From: Pseudomonadota bacterium
Lineage (GTDB): Bacteria > Bdellovibrionota_C > UBA2361 > SZUA-149 > DAOLCO01
DNA: 64,000 bases
Assembly: GCA_027487795.1 (NCBI GenBank)
Contig: JAIYCX010000031.1
Coordinates: forward strand, 151,291 to 215,290
Direction of reading: 5' to 3'
Of the stretch, positions 45,667-55,369 are shown piece by piece; position 1 is the first letter of the stretch; the number at the start of each line of letters is the position of its first letter. The notes under the pieces are model-generated. The model saw nothing but the letters and a program-made list of their open reading frames with translations, did not search any database and was not told the DNA's origin. The position numbers were made by a program, and so were the translations under genes.

Positions 45667-46656
45667 ATGAATCAAGTATTAACCCAAGATGAAATTAACG
45701 CTCTACTTCGTGGTCTATCAGACTCCGATGTAGAAGCGGATACCTTTCAAGACTCCCAAGAAGAGGGAGTTAGAAAATACGATCTTGCAAGTCAGGAACG
45801 TATTATTCGAGGTAGAATGCCGACCATGGAACTTATCCATGATAGGTTTGCACGTTCTTTTAGAACTGCACTTTCAAAATTTCTTGGTAGAACTTGTTTC
45901 ATAAACGTAGGCGGAATAGAAATTGTAAAATTCGGTCTCTTCATGAAGAAGCTGCCGTTACCTTCAAGCTTACATATTTATAGAATGCCTCCTCTACAAG
46001 GATTTGCGCTACTAGTAGTATCAACTCCATTAGTATTTGGTATGGTTGATAGTCTATTCGGTGGAAAGGGAGTCGGTAAAGTTAAAATAGAAGGTAGGGA
46101 ATATACCGCTATTGAAACTAGACTAATAGGTAAAGTAGTAATGATGGCACTTGAGCTCCTAAAAGATGCTTGGGCCCCAATACATCCAGTAGACTTTGTA
46201 TATGTTAGATCTGAGTTCAATCCACTTGCGATAGCAATCGTTCCTCCTACAGACGTCGTTATTATTGTAACTGTTGAAGTAGAATTAGAACAAGAGAGTA
46301 CAACACTAACACTGTGTACTCCATATTCTACGATAGAACCAATCAGAACTAAGCTAACGACTGGTTTTCAAAGCAATCGTCTCGAAGTTGATTCTCACGT
46401 AATCAGAAGAATGGAGATGAACATTAAGAAGACTCAAGTAGAAATGGGAGTTCAACTAGCAAAAGGAAGTATTACAACCAGAGAGGCTTTAGCATTAAAG
46501 GTGGGCGACATAGTTCCGCTTGATACTAACCCGACAGACGAGGCTGTAATACAGATAGAAAGATCGCCTAAATATCGAGGTTTTGTAGGCTCGTATCGGG
46601 CCAATAGAGCAATAAAATTAACAAGAGCGGTTCAACCGGATGAAGAACTTCCATAA
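45667..46656 (+). CDS. fliM: flagellar motor switch protein FliM
   Basis: 329-residue C-ring protein. The N-terminal LTQDEINALLRG (4-15) is the CheY-binding peptide, followed by a central domain (FLGRTCFINVGGIEIVKFGL) and a C-terminal SPOA domain (SITTREALALKVGDIVPLD). Phosphorylated CheY should bind it to switch rotation, so the receiver proteins in this window are candidate partners. Confidence 0.96.
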   Translation: MNQVLTQDEINALLRGLSDSDVEADTFQDSQEEGVRKYDLASQERIIRGRMPTMELIHDRFARSFRTALSKFLGRTCFINVGGIEIVKFGLFMKKLPLPSSLHIYRMPPLQGFALLVVSTPLVFGMVDSLFGGKGVGKVKIEGREYTAIETRLIGKVVMMALELLKDAWAPIHPVDFVYVRSEFNPLAIAIVPPTDVVIIVTVEVELEQESTTLTLCTPYSTIEPIRTKLTTGFQSNRLEVDSHVIRRMEMNIKKTQVEMGVQLAKGSITTREALALKVGDIVPLDTNPTDEAVIQIERSPKYRGFVGSYRANRAIKLTRAVQPDEELP

Positions 46657-46671
46657 AGGAGACTATAGAAA

Positions 46672-47010
46672 ATGGCAAATGAAGCAGAAGAAGCAGTCGA
46701 AGGTATTAGTAGAGCAGCGGATAGTATTGTTGAGGCAACTCAAGAACTACCACGTAATCTAGATTTTTTACTAGATGTTTATCTACAGGTTACTGTAGAA
46801 GTTGGAAGAACGAAAATGACTATTCAAGACCTTCTTCAATTAGGTCAAGGTTCTGTTATAGAGTTAACTAAGCTCGCAGGTGAACCACTTGATGTTTATA
46901 TCAATAATAGACTAGTAGCCAGAGGTGAAGCTGTTATTGTTAACGAAAAATTTGGTATAAGAATAACTGACATTATCTCACAGAGCGAAAGAGTAGAAGG
47001 ACTAGGATAA
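46672..47010 (+). CDS. fliN: flagellar motor switch protein FliN
   Basis: 112 residues with a C-terminal SPOA domain (VTVEVGRTKMTIQDLLQLGQ, then GEPLDVYINNRLVARGEAV). An AAAGGAG ribosome site lies 10 bases before the ATG. It forms the lower C-ring with FliM and FliG (not in this window). Confidence 0.95.
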   Translation: MANEAEEAVEGISRAADSIVEATQELPRNLDFLLDVYLQVTVEVGRTKMTIQDLLQLGQGSVIELTKLAGEPLDVYINNRLVARGEAVIVNEKFGIRITDIISQSERVEGLG

Positions 47011-47011
47011 A

Positions 47012-47545
47012 ATGATTTCTAGCATTAATAAAAAAATATTTTTAGCTATAGTTCTAATATCATTTAATTGCTACGCCTCTGACGCTGATGCAAATAATAG
47101 TGATTTTTTTTCTAAGTTAAAAATAATTTGTGCTTTTTTGATTTTTTTTGGAGTTTTTTCATTTATCATTAAAAAGTTTTCTTCAAAAATTAAATTACCA
47201 ACAAGTTATTCTAAAAATTCTCCGATTTCTATTAAGCAAAAAGTTATATTAACTCCTTCTAGTAGTTTAATTTTAGCAGAAATAAACGACGAAGTACTAC
47301 TTCTATCAGCAACTAATACTGGTATTAGCATACTAAAAGAAATTAAAGTAAATACAAAACAAGAAAATAATTTAATTAAGACAGAGATTTATGATCAAGT
47401 AAAAGAAGAGTCTAGAACAGAAAAGTTTAGAGAAATTGTTAGTATTCATAGCACTAAACAACAATTAACTAATAAACTGTTAAATTTTAAATCTTCTACC
47501 TTTTGGAAAAGTCGAGGAAGAATTAAAGAACAAGTTACTAGATGA
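47012..47545 (+). CDS. fliO: flagellar biosynthesis protein FliO
   Basis: 177 residues with two hydrophobic segments: an export-like N-terminus (IFLAIVLISFNCYA) and a membrane helix (LKIICAFLIFFGVFSFIIK), followed by a FliO-type cytoplasmic strand set (VILTPSSSLILAEINDEVLL, ATNTGISILKEI). FliO sequences diverge fast, so position between fliN and fliP carries much weight. It overlaps fliP by 4 bases. Confidence 0.75.
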   Translation: MISSINKKIFLAIVLISFNCYASDADANNSDFFSKLKIICAFLIFFGVFSFIIKKFSSKIKLPTSYSKNSPISIKQKVILTPSSSLILAEINDEVLLLSATNTGISILKEIKVNTKQENNLIKTEIYDQVKEESRTEKFREIVSIHSTKQQLTNKLLNFKSSTFWKSRGRIKEQVTR

Positions 47546-48300
47546 ATAAATTATATCGACTTTTACCTATTTTTATAATTCTAGCTCCTAGCTTACTGTT
47601 AGCTGCCACGGAACCAACAGCACCGGTAGTATCTTTTAATACTGGAAGTTCTACAGAATTTGGTAGATCTGATATCTTTGCTGCTTTAAAGATATCAACG
47701 ATCATGACAGCAATGGTTTTTTTACCCTCTGTTCTTATGGCAGTGACTTGCTTTCCAAGAATTTCAATAATTTTATCAATAACTAGACAAGCTTTAGGCA
47801 CTGCTCAAACTCCACCAAACCAAGTGCTTGTTGGTCTATCATTATTTTTAACTTTCGCAATTATGGCTCCTCAATTTAAGGAGATATATGAAAAAGCTAT
47901 AATTCCCTACTCTGAAGATCAAATGAATTTCTCCGAAGCTATGGAAGCATCATTTAATCCACTTAGAAAATTCATGCTGCCACTAACAAGAGAAGATGAT
48001 CTATCTTTATTTTTAGATATAACAAAGTCTGCTCCACCAGAGTCCCCAGACAAAATAGGAGCACACATTTTAATTCCTGCTTTTATTGTAAGCGAATTAA
48101 ATACAGCATTTCAAATTGCGTTTCTTATTTATATGCCCTTTCTTATTCTTGATATGATTATTTCATCCGTACTAACTTCAATGAGTATGATTACTCTACC
48201 ACCTACTGTTATTTCCTTACCAATTAAACTACTACTATTTGTTCTAATAGACGGTTGGGGTTTAATTATTAGCAACTTAGTTAAAAGTTATAATGTATAA
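47542..48300 (+). CDS. fliP: flagellar export gate protein FliP
   Basis: 252 residues: cleavable leader then four membrane helices and the FliP blocks TAMVFLPSVLMAVTCFPRIS, RQALGTAQTPPNQVLVGLSL, LTFAIMAPQFKEIY and TAFQIAFLIYMPFLILDMII, and a C-terminal PPTVISLPIKLLLFVLIDGW. It forms the export gate with FliQ and FliR. Confidence 0.97.
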   Translation: MNKLYRLLPIFIILAPSLLLAATEPTAPVVSFNTGSSTEFGRSDIFAALKISTIMTAMVFLPSVLMAVTCFPRISIILSITRQALGTAQTPPNQVLVGLSLFLTFAIMAPQFKEIYEKAIIPYSEDQMNFSEAMEASFNPLRKFMLPLTREDDLSLFLDITKSAPPESPDKIGAHILIPAFIVSELNTAFQIAFLIYMPFLILDMIISSVLTSMSMITLPPTVISLPIKLLLFVLIDGWGLIISNLVKSYNV

Positions 48301-48302
48301 AT

Positions 48303-48572
48303 ATGGAAATTGAACCCTTCTTAAGAGTTGCAGGATTAGGAATAGAAACCGCAATGATGGTATCAGCACCAGTATTACTATCAGGATTAGTAGCGGGTGT
48401 GGCTGTTAGTATATTTCAGGCTGCCACGCAAATAAACGACGCTGCATTAGCATTTATACCAAAAGTTACTGCAACAGTTGTTTCACTTTTGGTATTTGGA
48501 AATTGGATGACGTCAAAAATGACTTACTTTGCGGTATTTGCATTTGAACAAATAGCACTAGTTCACCCCTAG
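48303..48572 (+). CDS. fliQ: flagellar export gate protein FliQ
   Basis: 89 residues with two membrane helices and the FliQ pattern MMVSAPVLLSGLVAGVAVSI then FQAATQINDAALAFIPKV. Exactly the expected length. It lies 3 bp after fliP. Confidence 0.96.
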   Translation: MEIEPFLRVAGLGIETAMMVSAPVLLSGLVAGVAVSIFQAATQINDAALAFIPKVTATVVSLLVFGNWMTSKMTYFAVFAFEQIALVHP

Positions 48573-48599
48573 ATTAAACTCTAATTTAAGATAATCTAT

Positions 48600-49397
48600 A
48601 TGGGAGATGCAATATTAGGAACAGCAAAACTAGATATCGCTGCTCTTTGGACTTTTATACTTATTGCCGATCGATTACTAGCAATACTATTTCTATTACC
48701 AGCACTTGGAACTGATCAAGTGCCCGAAACTCTAAGATATCAAACCGGTGTATTAATAGCTTTTGTTGCTTCTATTTCAGTACCAAGAGTACCCATGCCA
48801 GAAGAACTGCATAACATAGTAGCAATGTTGGCGGGCGAATTCGCTCTTGGTGCAGTAATAAGTTTACTTCCTACATTAGCGTTAGGAGGACTGTCAGTTA
48901 GTGGGCAAATTATTTCAGGAGTTATCGGTCTAAGTCAGGCCAGTATGATTGATAGAACTCTAGGTGAGGCAGTATCAATAATATCTAAAATTAATCTTCA
49001 AATTGGTACTTTAATCTTTTTATTTTTAAATGGTCATCACGTTGTACTTAAAAGCATTACACTAAACCTTGGATTCGTTAATAATCTAACTCAAGATTCA
49101 GTTTCTAAGTCTGTAGAAATATTATCTGAAAGTTTTACCTCATCATTCGAACTAGCTATTATAATTAGCTCTCCAATATTAATAGCCTCACTAATTTCAC
49201 AATTCATTCTAGGTTTAATTACTAAATTTGTTCCACAAATGAATGTTTTTATTGTGAGTCTCCCACTATCCGTACTAATGGGTCTATATATGATGGAATT
49301 TACACTTGAGCCCTTCTGTAATCGTGTTGAAAAAGAGTTTACACAATTAGAAGAAAAGACAGGGGCACTACTAAGCCTGACTGCGTCAAATCCATGA
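48600..49397 (+). CDS. fliR: flagellar export gate protein FliR
   Basis: 265 residues with about six membrane helices. Typical blocks are RLLAILFLLPALGTDQVPET, LSVSGQIISGVIGLSQASMI and FVPQMNVFIVSLPLSVLMGL. It is the last gene of the first flagellar unit; flhB starts 126 bp later from its own promoter. Confidence 0.94.
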   Translation: MGDAILGTAKLDIAALWTFILIADRLLAILFLLPALGTDQVPETLRYQTGVLIAFVASISVPRVPMPEELHNIVAMLAGEFALGAVISLLPTLALGGLSVSGQIISGVIGLSQASMIDRTLGEAVSIISKINLQIGTLIFLFLNGHHVVLKSITLNLGFVNNLTQDSVSKSVEILSESFTSSFELAIIISSPILIASLISQFILGLITKFVPQMNVFIVSLPLSVLMGLYMMEFTLEPFCNRVEKEFTQLEEKTGALLSLTASNP

Positions 49398-49466
49398 CAG
49401 AACGTCAGATTTAAAATGTATTACTTGAAAATAACTTCTTAAAGTGTCCCAAAACTCATAGGAGAC

Positions 49467-49481
49467 ATGGCACATCTATTG
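49467..49481 (+). promoter_or_regulatory. sigma-54 promoter upstream of flhB
   Basis: TGGCACATCTATTGC: both -24 (TGGCAC) and -12 (TTGC) elements match consensus, with exactly 10 bases between GG and GC. Transcription should start near 49493, about 30 bases before the flhB ATG (49524). It implies that flhB-flhA-flhG-fliA form an RpoN-controlled unit separate from fliL-fliR. Confidence 0.75.
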
Positions 49482-49523
49482 CAATCTTAACTTACCTAAC
49501 ATGTTATAAAATTTGGAGCAGGA

Positions 49524-50639
49524 ATGTCCGAAGAAGGATCAGACGATAAAACCGAAAAACCTACGGGTAAAAAGCTTGGTGAAGCTAGAACACAGGGTAT
49601 GGTCGGTGCATCTGCTGATCTTAGTAACGTTTTAAGTATGACGGCAGCTTATATAGCGTTTCAACATATTATTCCTAGTTTATGGCTAGGATTAATATCT
49701 TTAACTAAAGCAAGTTTAAACTTTGGAGATTATAAAGATGGTAATATAGAATCAGCGCTTATCAAAGGCCCCCTAACTCCCTTACTTCATATTAGTCCAC
49801 TTATATTTATAGTTCTTTTATCAGCAGCATTGACAGGAGCTCTTTCAACTTTGCTACAGACAAATTTTTTATGGGCAAATAAACTTTTCAAACCTAACTT
49901 CTCACATTTAAATCCCATATCAGGAATTAAGAAAATTTTTAGTCTTAGCAACACTTTTAATTTATTTAAATCGATAATGAAGTTAGCAATCATTGGACCA
50001 ATTGGTTACTACACTTTTATAGATTTCTTTCCATCGCTATTATCTCTAATAGATGTCCCACTTGATGAACATTTAACTATTGGCTCTATCGCCATGGGTA
50101 ATTCTTTTGTGAAGATTATTACTTACCTGCTAATCTTAGCTATTTTAGATCTTATTTGGCAAAAATGGAGAACGGCAAAAAAGTTAAAAATGTCAAAGCA
50201 AGATATTAAAGACGAAGCAAAAGCTAGCGAAGGTGACGAATCTGTAAAAAGAAAAATTATTTCTTTAGGTCTTACCAGAGCAAGACAAAGAATGATGCAG
50301 GATGTACCAAAAGCAGATGTTATCGTAACTAACCCTACCCATATATCAGTAGCACTCAAATACGACTCTAAGCTAGGAGCTGCACCAATAGTTTTAGCCA
50401 AAGGAAAAGGACACGTTGCTTTAAGAATTAGAGAAATTGCTAAAGCTAATAATGTTCCAATAGTGGAGAAAAAACCTTTAGCGCGAGCTCTTTTTGCTTC
50501 AGTAGAAGTAGGAAAAGAAATTCCATACGATCTATTTAAGGCAGTGGCTGAAGTATTAGCGTACGTTTATAGACTTAAAGGTAAGAGACCTAATGTTAGT
50601 AATACAAACAACAGCACAAACAATAATGGAGCTAGATAA
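49524..50639 (+). CDS. flhB: flagellar export switch protein FlhB
   Basis: 371 residues: four membrane helices (to about residue 215) and a cytoplasmic domain with the self-cleavage site NPTH at 270-273, where autocleavage switches export from rod/hook to filament substrates. N-terminal DDKTEKPTGKKLGEARTQG is typical. The C-terminus ends in an Asn-rich tail. A sigma-54 promoter lies just upstream. Confidence 0.97.
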   Translation: MSEEGSDDKTEKPTGKKLGEARTQGMVGASADLSNVLSMTAAYIAFQHIIPSLWLGLISLTKASLNFGDYKDGNIESALIKGPLTPLLHISPLIFIVLLSAALTGALSTLLQTNFLWANKLFKPNFSHLNPISGIKKIFSLSNTFNLFKSIMKLAIIGPIGYYTFIDFFPSLLSLIDVPLDEHLTIGSIAMGNSFVKIITYLLILAILDLIWQKWRTAKKLKMSKQDIKDEAKASEGDESVKRKIISLGLTRARQRMMQDVPKADVIVTNPTHISVALKYDSKLGAAPIVLAKGKGHVALRIREIAKANNVPIVEKKPLARALFASVEVGKEIPYDLFKAVAEVLAYVYRLKGKRPNVSNTNNSTNNNGAR

Positions 50640-50644
50640 TTTAC

Positions 50645-52756
50645 ATGAGCTCCAATAAAGAAAAAAAATCTATAAATAAAGTAGCCTCTATAGCGATACC
50701 AATACTACTTGTTGGAGTAATCGTAATGATGATTATTCCAGTTCCCGTATTCTTACTAGATATACTACTTGCTCTGAATATCGCACTCTCTGTTGTAATA
50801 TTATTTGTATCACTTTTCCTTGGTAGGCCTCTTGAATTTACAAGTTATCCTTCTTTAGTACTACTTACTACTTTATTTAGACTAGGTTTAAACATTTCTT
50901 CAACTAGATTAATTCTAGCGAATGGTAGCCAAGGAATGGACGCAGCTGGACACGTGATTCAAGCATTTGGAACTTTTGTTCTAGGTGGAAACTTTGTAAT
51001 CGGAGTTGTTATCTTTCTAATTATCATGATGGTAAACCTCTCTGTAATCACTAAGGGTTCTGGAAGAATAGCAGAAGTAGCAGCTAGATTCACCTTAGAT
51101 GCGATGCCAGGTAAACAAATGGCAATAGATTCGGATCTTAATAGCGGGCTACTAAGCGAATCTGAAGCCAAGATAAAACGTAAAGAACTTTCTCAAGAAG
51201 CAGAATTTTATGGAGCAATGGATGGAGCTTCAAAGTTTGTACGAGGGGATGCAACAGCTGGTATTATGATAACCGGAATAAATATAATCGGTGGATTATT
51301 TATCGGTGTATTCATGGATGGTATGGAGTGGTTAGATGCCGCAAAAACATACACCCTCCTCACAGTAGGTGATGGACTAGTGAGTCAAATACCAGCACTA
51401 ATAGTTTCAACCAGCGCTGGTATAATCGTCGCAAGAGCAGCCTCAGGAGAAGATCTCGGTACTGAAGTCACTGGACAACTAACTCGTTATCAAAAACCAC
51501 TATTCCTATCTTCTGGCGTATGCGCACTTTTTTCTATTGTTCCTGGCCTACCTTTTATTCCATTTATTGTATTAGCTCTAGGCACTGGTTTCTTAGGAGC
51601 AGCGGCAACCGGAGAAAAAACTAAAAAAGAGGAAGAGGACAAACTAGAAGCTTCACAATCCTTTAAAGGAATCGAAGCTGGATCTGCCAATGCAGCACCT
51701 CCTCCTGGTAGCACGGAAGAAGTTAAATCATTACTTGGAGTAGATTTATTAGAATTAGAAGTAGGATATGAGCTAGTACCGATGGTCGATACGAGTACTG
51801 GTGGCGACTTGATAGAGAGAATTAGAGCTTTAAGAAGACAATTTGCTCTAGATCTTGGATTTATTGTTCCTCCAATACATATTAGAGATAACGTAAGGTT
51901 AGAACCTTCTCAATATAGGTTAATGCTAAAAGGAGTTGAAATTGCTAGCGGTAAAGTGATGAGACATCATTTCCTAGCTATGGATCCGGGCGGAGTTGAT
52001 TTAGATATTCCAGGAATTCCAACAAAAGAAGCTGCTTTTGGCTTAGATGCTATCTGGATTTCTGAAACTGAAAAAGAAAGAGCTCAATTCGCTGGTTACA
52101 CAGTTGTGGATCCTGCAACTGTAATAACAACACACGTTACTGAAGTTGTAAAAAACTATGCGCATGAAATACTTGGTAGACAGGAAGTTCAAGTATTACT
52201 TGATAATTTATTAAAAGACTATCCTAAATTAGTTGAAGAAGTTGTTCCTACCGTTCTTACATTAGGAAATGTTCAACAAGTATTATCCGGTCTTCTAAGA
52301 GAAGGAGTTAGTATTAGAGATCTAAGAACTATTCTTGAAACCTTAGCTGACTGGGGACCAACAGTTAAAGCGCCAGACAAACTAATTGAACAAGTTAGAA
52401 GATCACTGTCTAGATCAATTACAAGTAAGCATATTAGCGATGATGGTAGCTTAAAGCTAGTTAATATTAATCCAGGCTTAGAGAGAATACTAAACGAAAG
52501 TCTACAGGTATCAGATAATGGATCATACCTGGCGCTTGAACCAAGCTTTGCACACAAGTTAATTTCCAAACTTAAACCACATGGTGATAAGTTTGGACAA
52601 CTTGGTCTCACGCCAGTTTTGTTAGCTCCTAGTCAACTAAGAGCTGCATTATTTTCATTTACAGAAAGATTTATACCCGGTTTCGTAGTTTTATCACATC
52701 AAGAGATAAGCCCGTCGACTAAAGTACAATCAATTGGAACATTAGGATTAGAATAA
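50645..52756 (+). CDS. flhA: flagellar export gate protein FlhA
   Basis: 703 residues: eight predicted membrane helices in the first 320 residues, with FTSYPSLVLLTTLFRLGLNI and STRLILANGSQG plus MPGKQMAIDSDLNSGLLSE (FHIPEP family region), then a soluble C-terminal domain (about 360-703) that docks export chaperones. It starts 6 bp after flhB. flhG, not flhF, follows after one base. Confidence 0.97.
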   Translation: MSSNKEKKSINKVASIAIPILLVGVIVMMIIPVPVFLLDILLALNIALSVVILFVSLFLGRPLEFTSYPSLVLLTTLFRLGLNISSTRLILANGSQGMDAAGHVIQAFGTFVLGGNFVIGVVIFLIIMMVNLSVITKGSGRIAEVAARFTLDAMPGKQMAIDSDLNSGLLSESEAKIKRKELSQEAEFYGAMDGASKFVRGDATAGIMITGINIIGGLFIGVFMDGMEWLDAAKTYTLLTVGDGLVSQIPALIVSTSAGIIVARAASGEDLGTEVTGQLTRYQKPLFLSSGVCALFSIVPGLPFIPFIVLALGTGFLGAAATGEKTKKEEEDKLEASQSFKGIEAGSANAAPPPGSTEEVKSLLGVDLLELEVGYELVPMVDTSTGGDLIERIRALRRQFALDLGFIVPPIHIRDNVRLEPSQYRLMLKGVEIASGKVMRHHFLAMDPGGVDLDIPGIPTKEAAFGLDAIWISETEKERAQFAGYTVVDPATVITTHVTEVVKNYAHEILGRQEVQVLLDNLLKDYPKLVEEVVPTVLTLGNVQQVLSGLLREGVSIRDLRTILETLADWGPTVKAPDKLIEQVRRSLSRSITSKHISDDGSLKLVNINPGLERILNESLQVSDNGSYLALEPSFAHKLISKLKPHGDKFGQLGLTPVLLAPSQLRAALFSFTERFIPGFVVLSHQEISPSTKVQSIGTLGLE

Positions 52757-52757
52757 T

Positions 52758-53621
52758 ATGACTATAGCAACAAATAGAGAGCTAAATTTAAAAAATAAAG
52801 CTAATTTTTACCCACAACAAAATCGTACTCAAGTTATTTCAGTAACAAGCGGGAAAGGTGGTGTTGGAAAAACAACGACAACTGTCAATCTCGCAATTGC
52901 TCTAGTACAATTACAAAAAAAAGTACTGATACTAGATGCCGATTTAGGACTAGCTAATATAAATATTCTATTAGGCTTCAAACCTCAATCTACAATTGAT
53001 GATGTAATAAGAAAATCTGCAAAATTAAAAGATGTCATAGTTAGTCACAACTCAGGTATTGATATAATTCCTGCAGGTAGTGGGGTTCAAGAAGTAACTC
53101 AACTCTCAGAAATGGATCAAAGAAATATAATTGATGGATTTGAAGAACTAGAAGGCGTCTATGATTATTTCTTGATTGATACAGGAGCAGGTATCGGTGA
53201 TAATGTTTTATATTTCAACGAAGCAGCTGAAAGAATACTCGTTGTAGTTGATACTGAACCAACATCAATTGCTGATGCCTATGCATTAATTAAAGTTTTA
53301 TCAACTACTAATAGAGTAAATGCTTTTGACATTATAGTTAATAGAGCTCCTATTGGACAAGATGGAAGAGAAACTTTTAAAAGATTAGCTAGTGTTAGTA
53401 ATAAATTCTTAGATGTACAACTAAACTTCCTAGGCTCCATACAAGATGACAAATCGGCACATGAGGCAATAGTAAAACAAGTCCCTCTTTTTAATCTTTA
53501 CCCTTCCACAAGGGCAAGCAGAGATATTTTAAGAATTGCTAAATCTATCGATACCAGTCCAGTAAGTTTAAAAGCTAGAGGAGGTCTTCAATTCTTCTTT
53601 AACTCACTGGTAATGCAGTAG
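52758..53621 (+). CDS. flhG: MinD-like ATPase FlhG (FleN/YlxH)
   Basis: 287 residues. Deviant Walker A VTSGKGGVGKTTTTVNLA (about 29-46), KVLILDADLGLANINILLG and YDYFLIDTGAGIGDNVLYF define a MinD/ParA-type ATPase of the FlhG/FleN group, which sets flagellar number and site. FlhG usually works with the SRP-like GTPase FlhF, encoded just upstream, but flhF is not in this operon; flhA directly precedes it. Confidence 0.93.
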   Translation: MTIATNRELNLKNKANFYPQQNRTQVISVTSGKGGVGKTTTTVNLAIALVQLQKKVLILDADLGLANINILLGFKPQSTIDDVIRKSAKLKDVIVSHNSGIDIIPAGSGVQEVTQLSEMDQRNIIDGFEELEGVYDYFLIDTGAGIGDNVLYFNEAAERILVVVDTEPTSIADAYALIKVLSTTNRVNAFDIIVNRAPIGQDGRETFKRLASVSNKFLDVQLNFLGSIQDDKSAHEAIVKQVPLFNLYPSTRASRDILRIAKSIDTSPVSLKARGGLQFFFNSLVMQ

Positions 53622-53705
53622 ATAAGTCAAAAATTTAAAATAGGAATCTAAAAGCAAAGATCTGACATCTTAAAGAGTAGGGACTTTGTGTAATAAATTT
53701 GTAAC

Positions 53706-53945
53706 ATGGCAGCAAAACAAACTACCAATAAACACATAGCTCTTAGAAAAGCTGGAGCAGGGATAATATTAACATCATTTACTGTCTTTGTTATAGGACA
53801 AACTTATCATGATGTAACTCCTTATACGATAGCTTGGCAGTCTGCTATTTTATCTTTTGCTATGTATATTGGCATGAGAATAGTTTTTAGAATTTGGACT
53901 TCCTGTGAAGAAATTCATCAGGATAGTAATAAAAGTACAAAGTAG
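53706..53945 (+). CDS. small membrane protein between flhG and fliA
   Basis: 79 residues: basic N-terminus, then two hydrophobic segments (AGAGIILTSFTVFVIGQTY and SAILSFAMYIGMRIVFRIW) and a charged tail. I do not recognise it. Its position 84 bp after flhG and 18 bp before fliA suggests a flagellar role or at least cotranscription. Confidence 0.6.
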   Translation: MAAKQTTNKHIALRKAGAGIILTSFTVFVIGQTYHDVTPYTIAWQSAILSFAMYIGMRIVFRIWTSCEEIHQDSNKSTK

Positions 53946-53963
53946 ATTTAGTAGAGATTAAAT

Positions 53964-54728
53964 ATGGTCAAACTAAAACTTAAAGGCAAACAGGCAGAAG
54001 AGCAGTTCCGCGCGATTGGCGAGGACGAAAGAGAAGAGCTCATTAGAAATTTTCTGCCACTTGTTAAAAGAGTAGTTCATAGACTTGCCGGTCGACTACC
54101 TGCTGAAGTCGATATTAAAGAAATGCTAAACTCAGGAATCATTGGACTAGTTGATGCCTTAGAAAAATATGATCCTAGACACGAAACAAATTTTTCTACC
54201 TATGCTCAATTTAGAATTAGAGGTGCTATACTTGATAGCTTCAGAGTACAAGACTGGGTTCCAAGATCACTAAGACATAAAGCTCATAAAATTGAAGGTA
54301 CATACAATAAACTAGAACAAGAACTAGGCAGAGCTGCTGAAGATAGTGAAGTGGCAGAAGTGTTAGGTATAGACGAGGAGACTCTTCAAAAGATGCTTGG
54401 CGAAGTTACTGGCGTTGTGCTGATGAGTCTAGAAGAATTAGGCTTTGGGCACGGAGAAGAAAGATTTAGAGCCGATGAAAGCTTACCTAGTAATAGACCA
54501 GATCCACTAGGTCAATTACTTGAGTCCGAAAAAGTGGATATTGTATCTCGAGCCTTAGACCGTCTTCCTGAAAAAGAAAGACTTGTTGTTACTCTATATT
54601 TCTACGAAGAACTAAATTTAAAAGAAATTGGCGATGTAATAGGAGTAACAGAGTCTAGAGCATCTCAAATTAGATCAAGAGGACTTTTAAGACTTAAAGG
54701 CTATCTAAAAAAAGCTAATAGAAGCTAG
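53964..54728 (+). CDS. fliA: flagellar sigma factor FliA (sigma-28)
   Basis: 254 residues of the FliA/WhiG sigma family. Region 2 contains YDPRHETNFSTYAQFRIRGA and LDSFRVQDWVPRSLR; region 4 has LNLKEIGDVIGVTESRASQI, a helix-turn-helix that binds the -35. It directs late flagellar genes, which are not in this window. It closes the flagellar block. Confidence 0.96.
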   Translation: MVKLKLKGKQAEEQFRAIGEDEREELIRNFLPLVKRVVHRLAGRLPAEVDIKEMLNSGIIGLVDALEKYDPRHETNFSTYAQFRIRGAILDSFRVQDWVPRSLRHKAHKIEGTYNKLEQELGRAAEDSEVAEVLGIDEETLQKMLGEVTGVVLMSLEELGFGHGEERFRADESLPSNRPDPLGQLLESEKVDIVSRALDRLPEKERLVVTLYFYEELNLKEIGDVIGVTESRASQIRSRGLLRLKGYLKKANRS

Positions 54729-54784
54729 TCTAGTAAAATTTTTAAATTAACGATATTAGAAAGTTTGAAAAATTAAAGCTTTCT

Positions 54785-55366
54785 ATGAACTATAAGTTAA
54801 ATAAACTGTTTAATATACTGCTCGGCTCTATTTATAGACTTAGTGATGAAAAAAAACGTTTTTCTAAATTCATAAAAAACAATACTCCTGAACAAATAAT
54901 CTTTGTATGCAAAGGAAATATTTGCAGAAGCCCATACGCAGAGTTTAAATTCAACTTACTAAATAAAAATATAATAGCAATTTCCGCAGGTCTTGAAGCT
55001 AACTCTAATGAACCTGCTAATAATTCTGCAATTACTAACTCCCTGAAACGTGGTATTGATTTAAAGTCTCATAAAACTAAAAATTTTAATATTTTAAATT
55101 TAGAAAAATCAGCTATTTTTGTGCTAGAGCCTATTCAAGCACTTCAAATACTAATACGAAATCCTAATGCAAAGACTATCTCTAGAATTTTTCTACTTGG
55201 TAATTTTCAAAAAAGTGCTAGTATATCTGTGATACCAGATCCTTATGGTCGAGAAGATAGTTTTTTTCAAAAAGTATATGAAATGATAGATTCCGCAGTA
55301 ATAGAAATTAATGATATAATTTCACTAATTTTAACTATAAATAAAAACAACAAAACGATTTCTTAA
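54785..55366 (+). CDS. low-molecular-weight protein-tyrosine-phosphatase-like protein
   Basis: 193 residues. The P-loop VCKGNICRS (41-49) fits C-x5-R-S with Cys42 and Arg48, and the general acid Asp152 lies in PDPYGRED (151-158). The 35-residue N-terminal extension is unusual for this family. LMW phosphatases often regulate polysaccharide export kinases; glycan genes lie just downstream on the other strand. Protein phosphatase rather than arsenate reductase is preferred from the surroundings. Confidence 0.8.
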   Translation: MNYKLNKLFNILLGSIYRLSDEKKRFSKFIKNNTPEQIIFVCKGNICRSPYAEFKFNLLNKNIIAISAGLEANSNEPANNSAITNSLKRGIDLKSHKTKNFNILNLEKSAIFVLEPIQALQILIRNPNAKTISRIFLLGNFQKSASISVIPDPYGREDSFFQKVYEMIDSAVIEINDIISLILTINKNNKTIS

Positions 55367-55369
55367 AAT

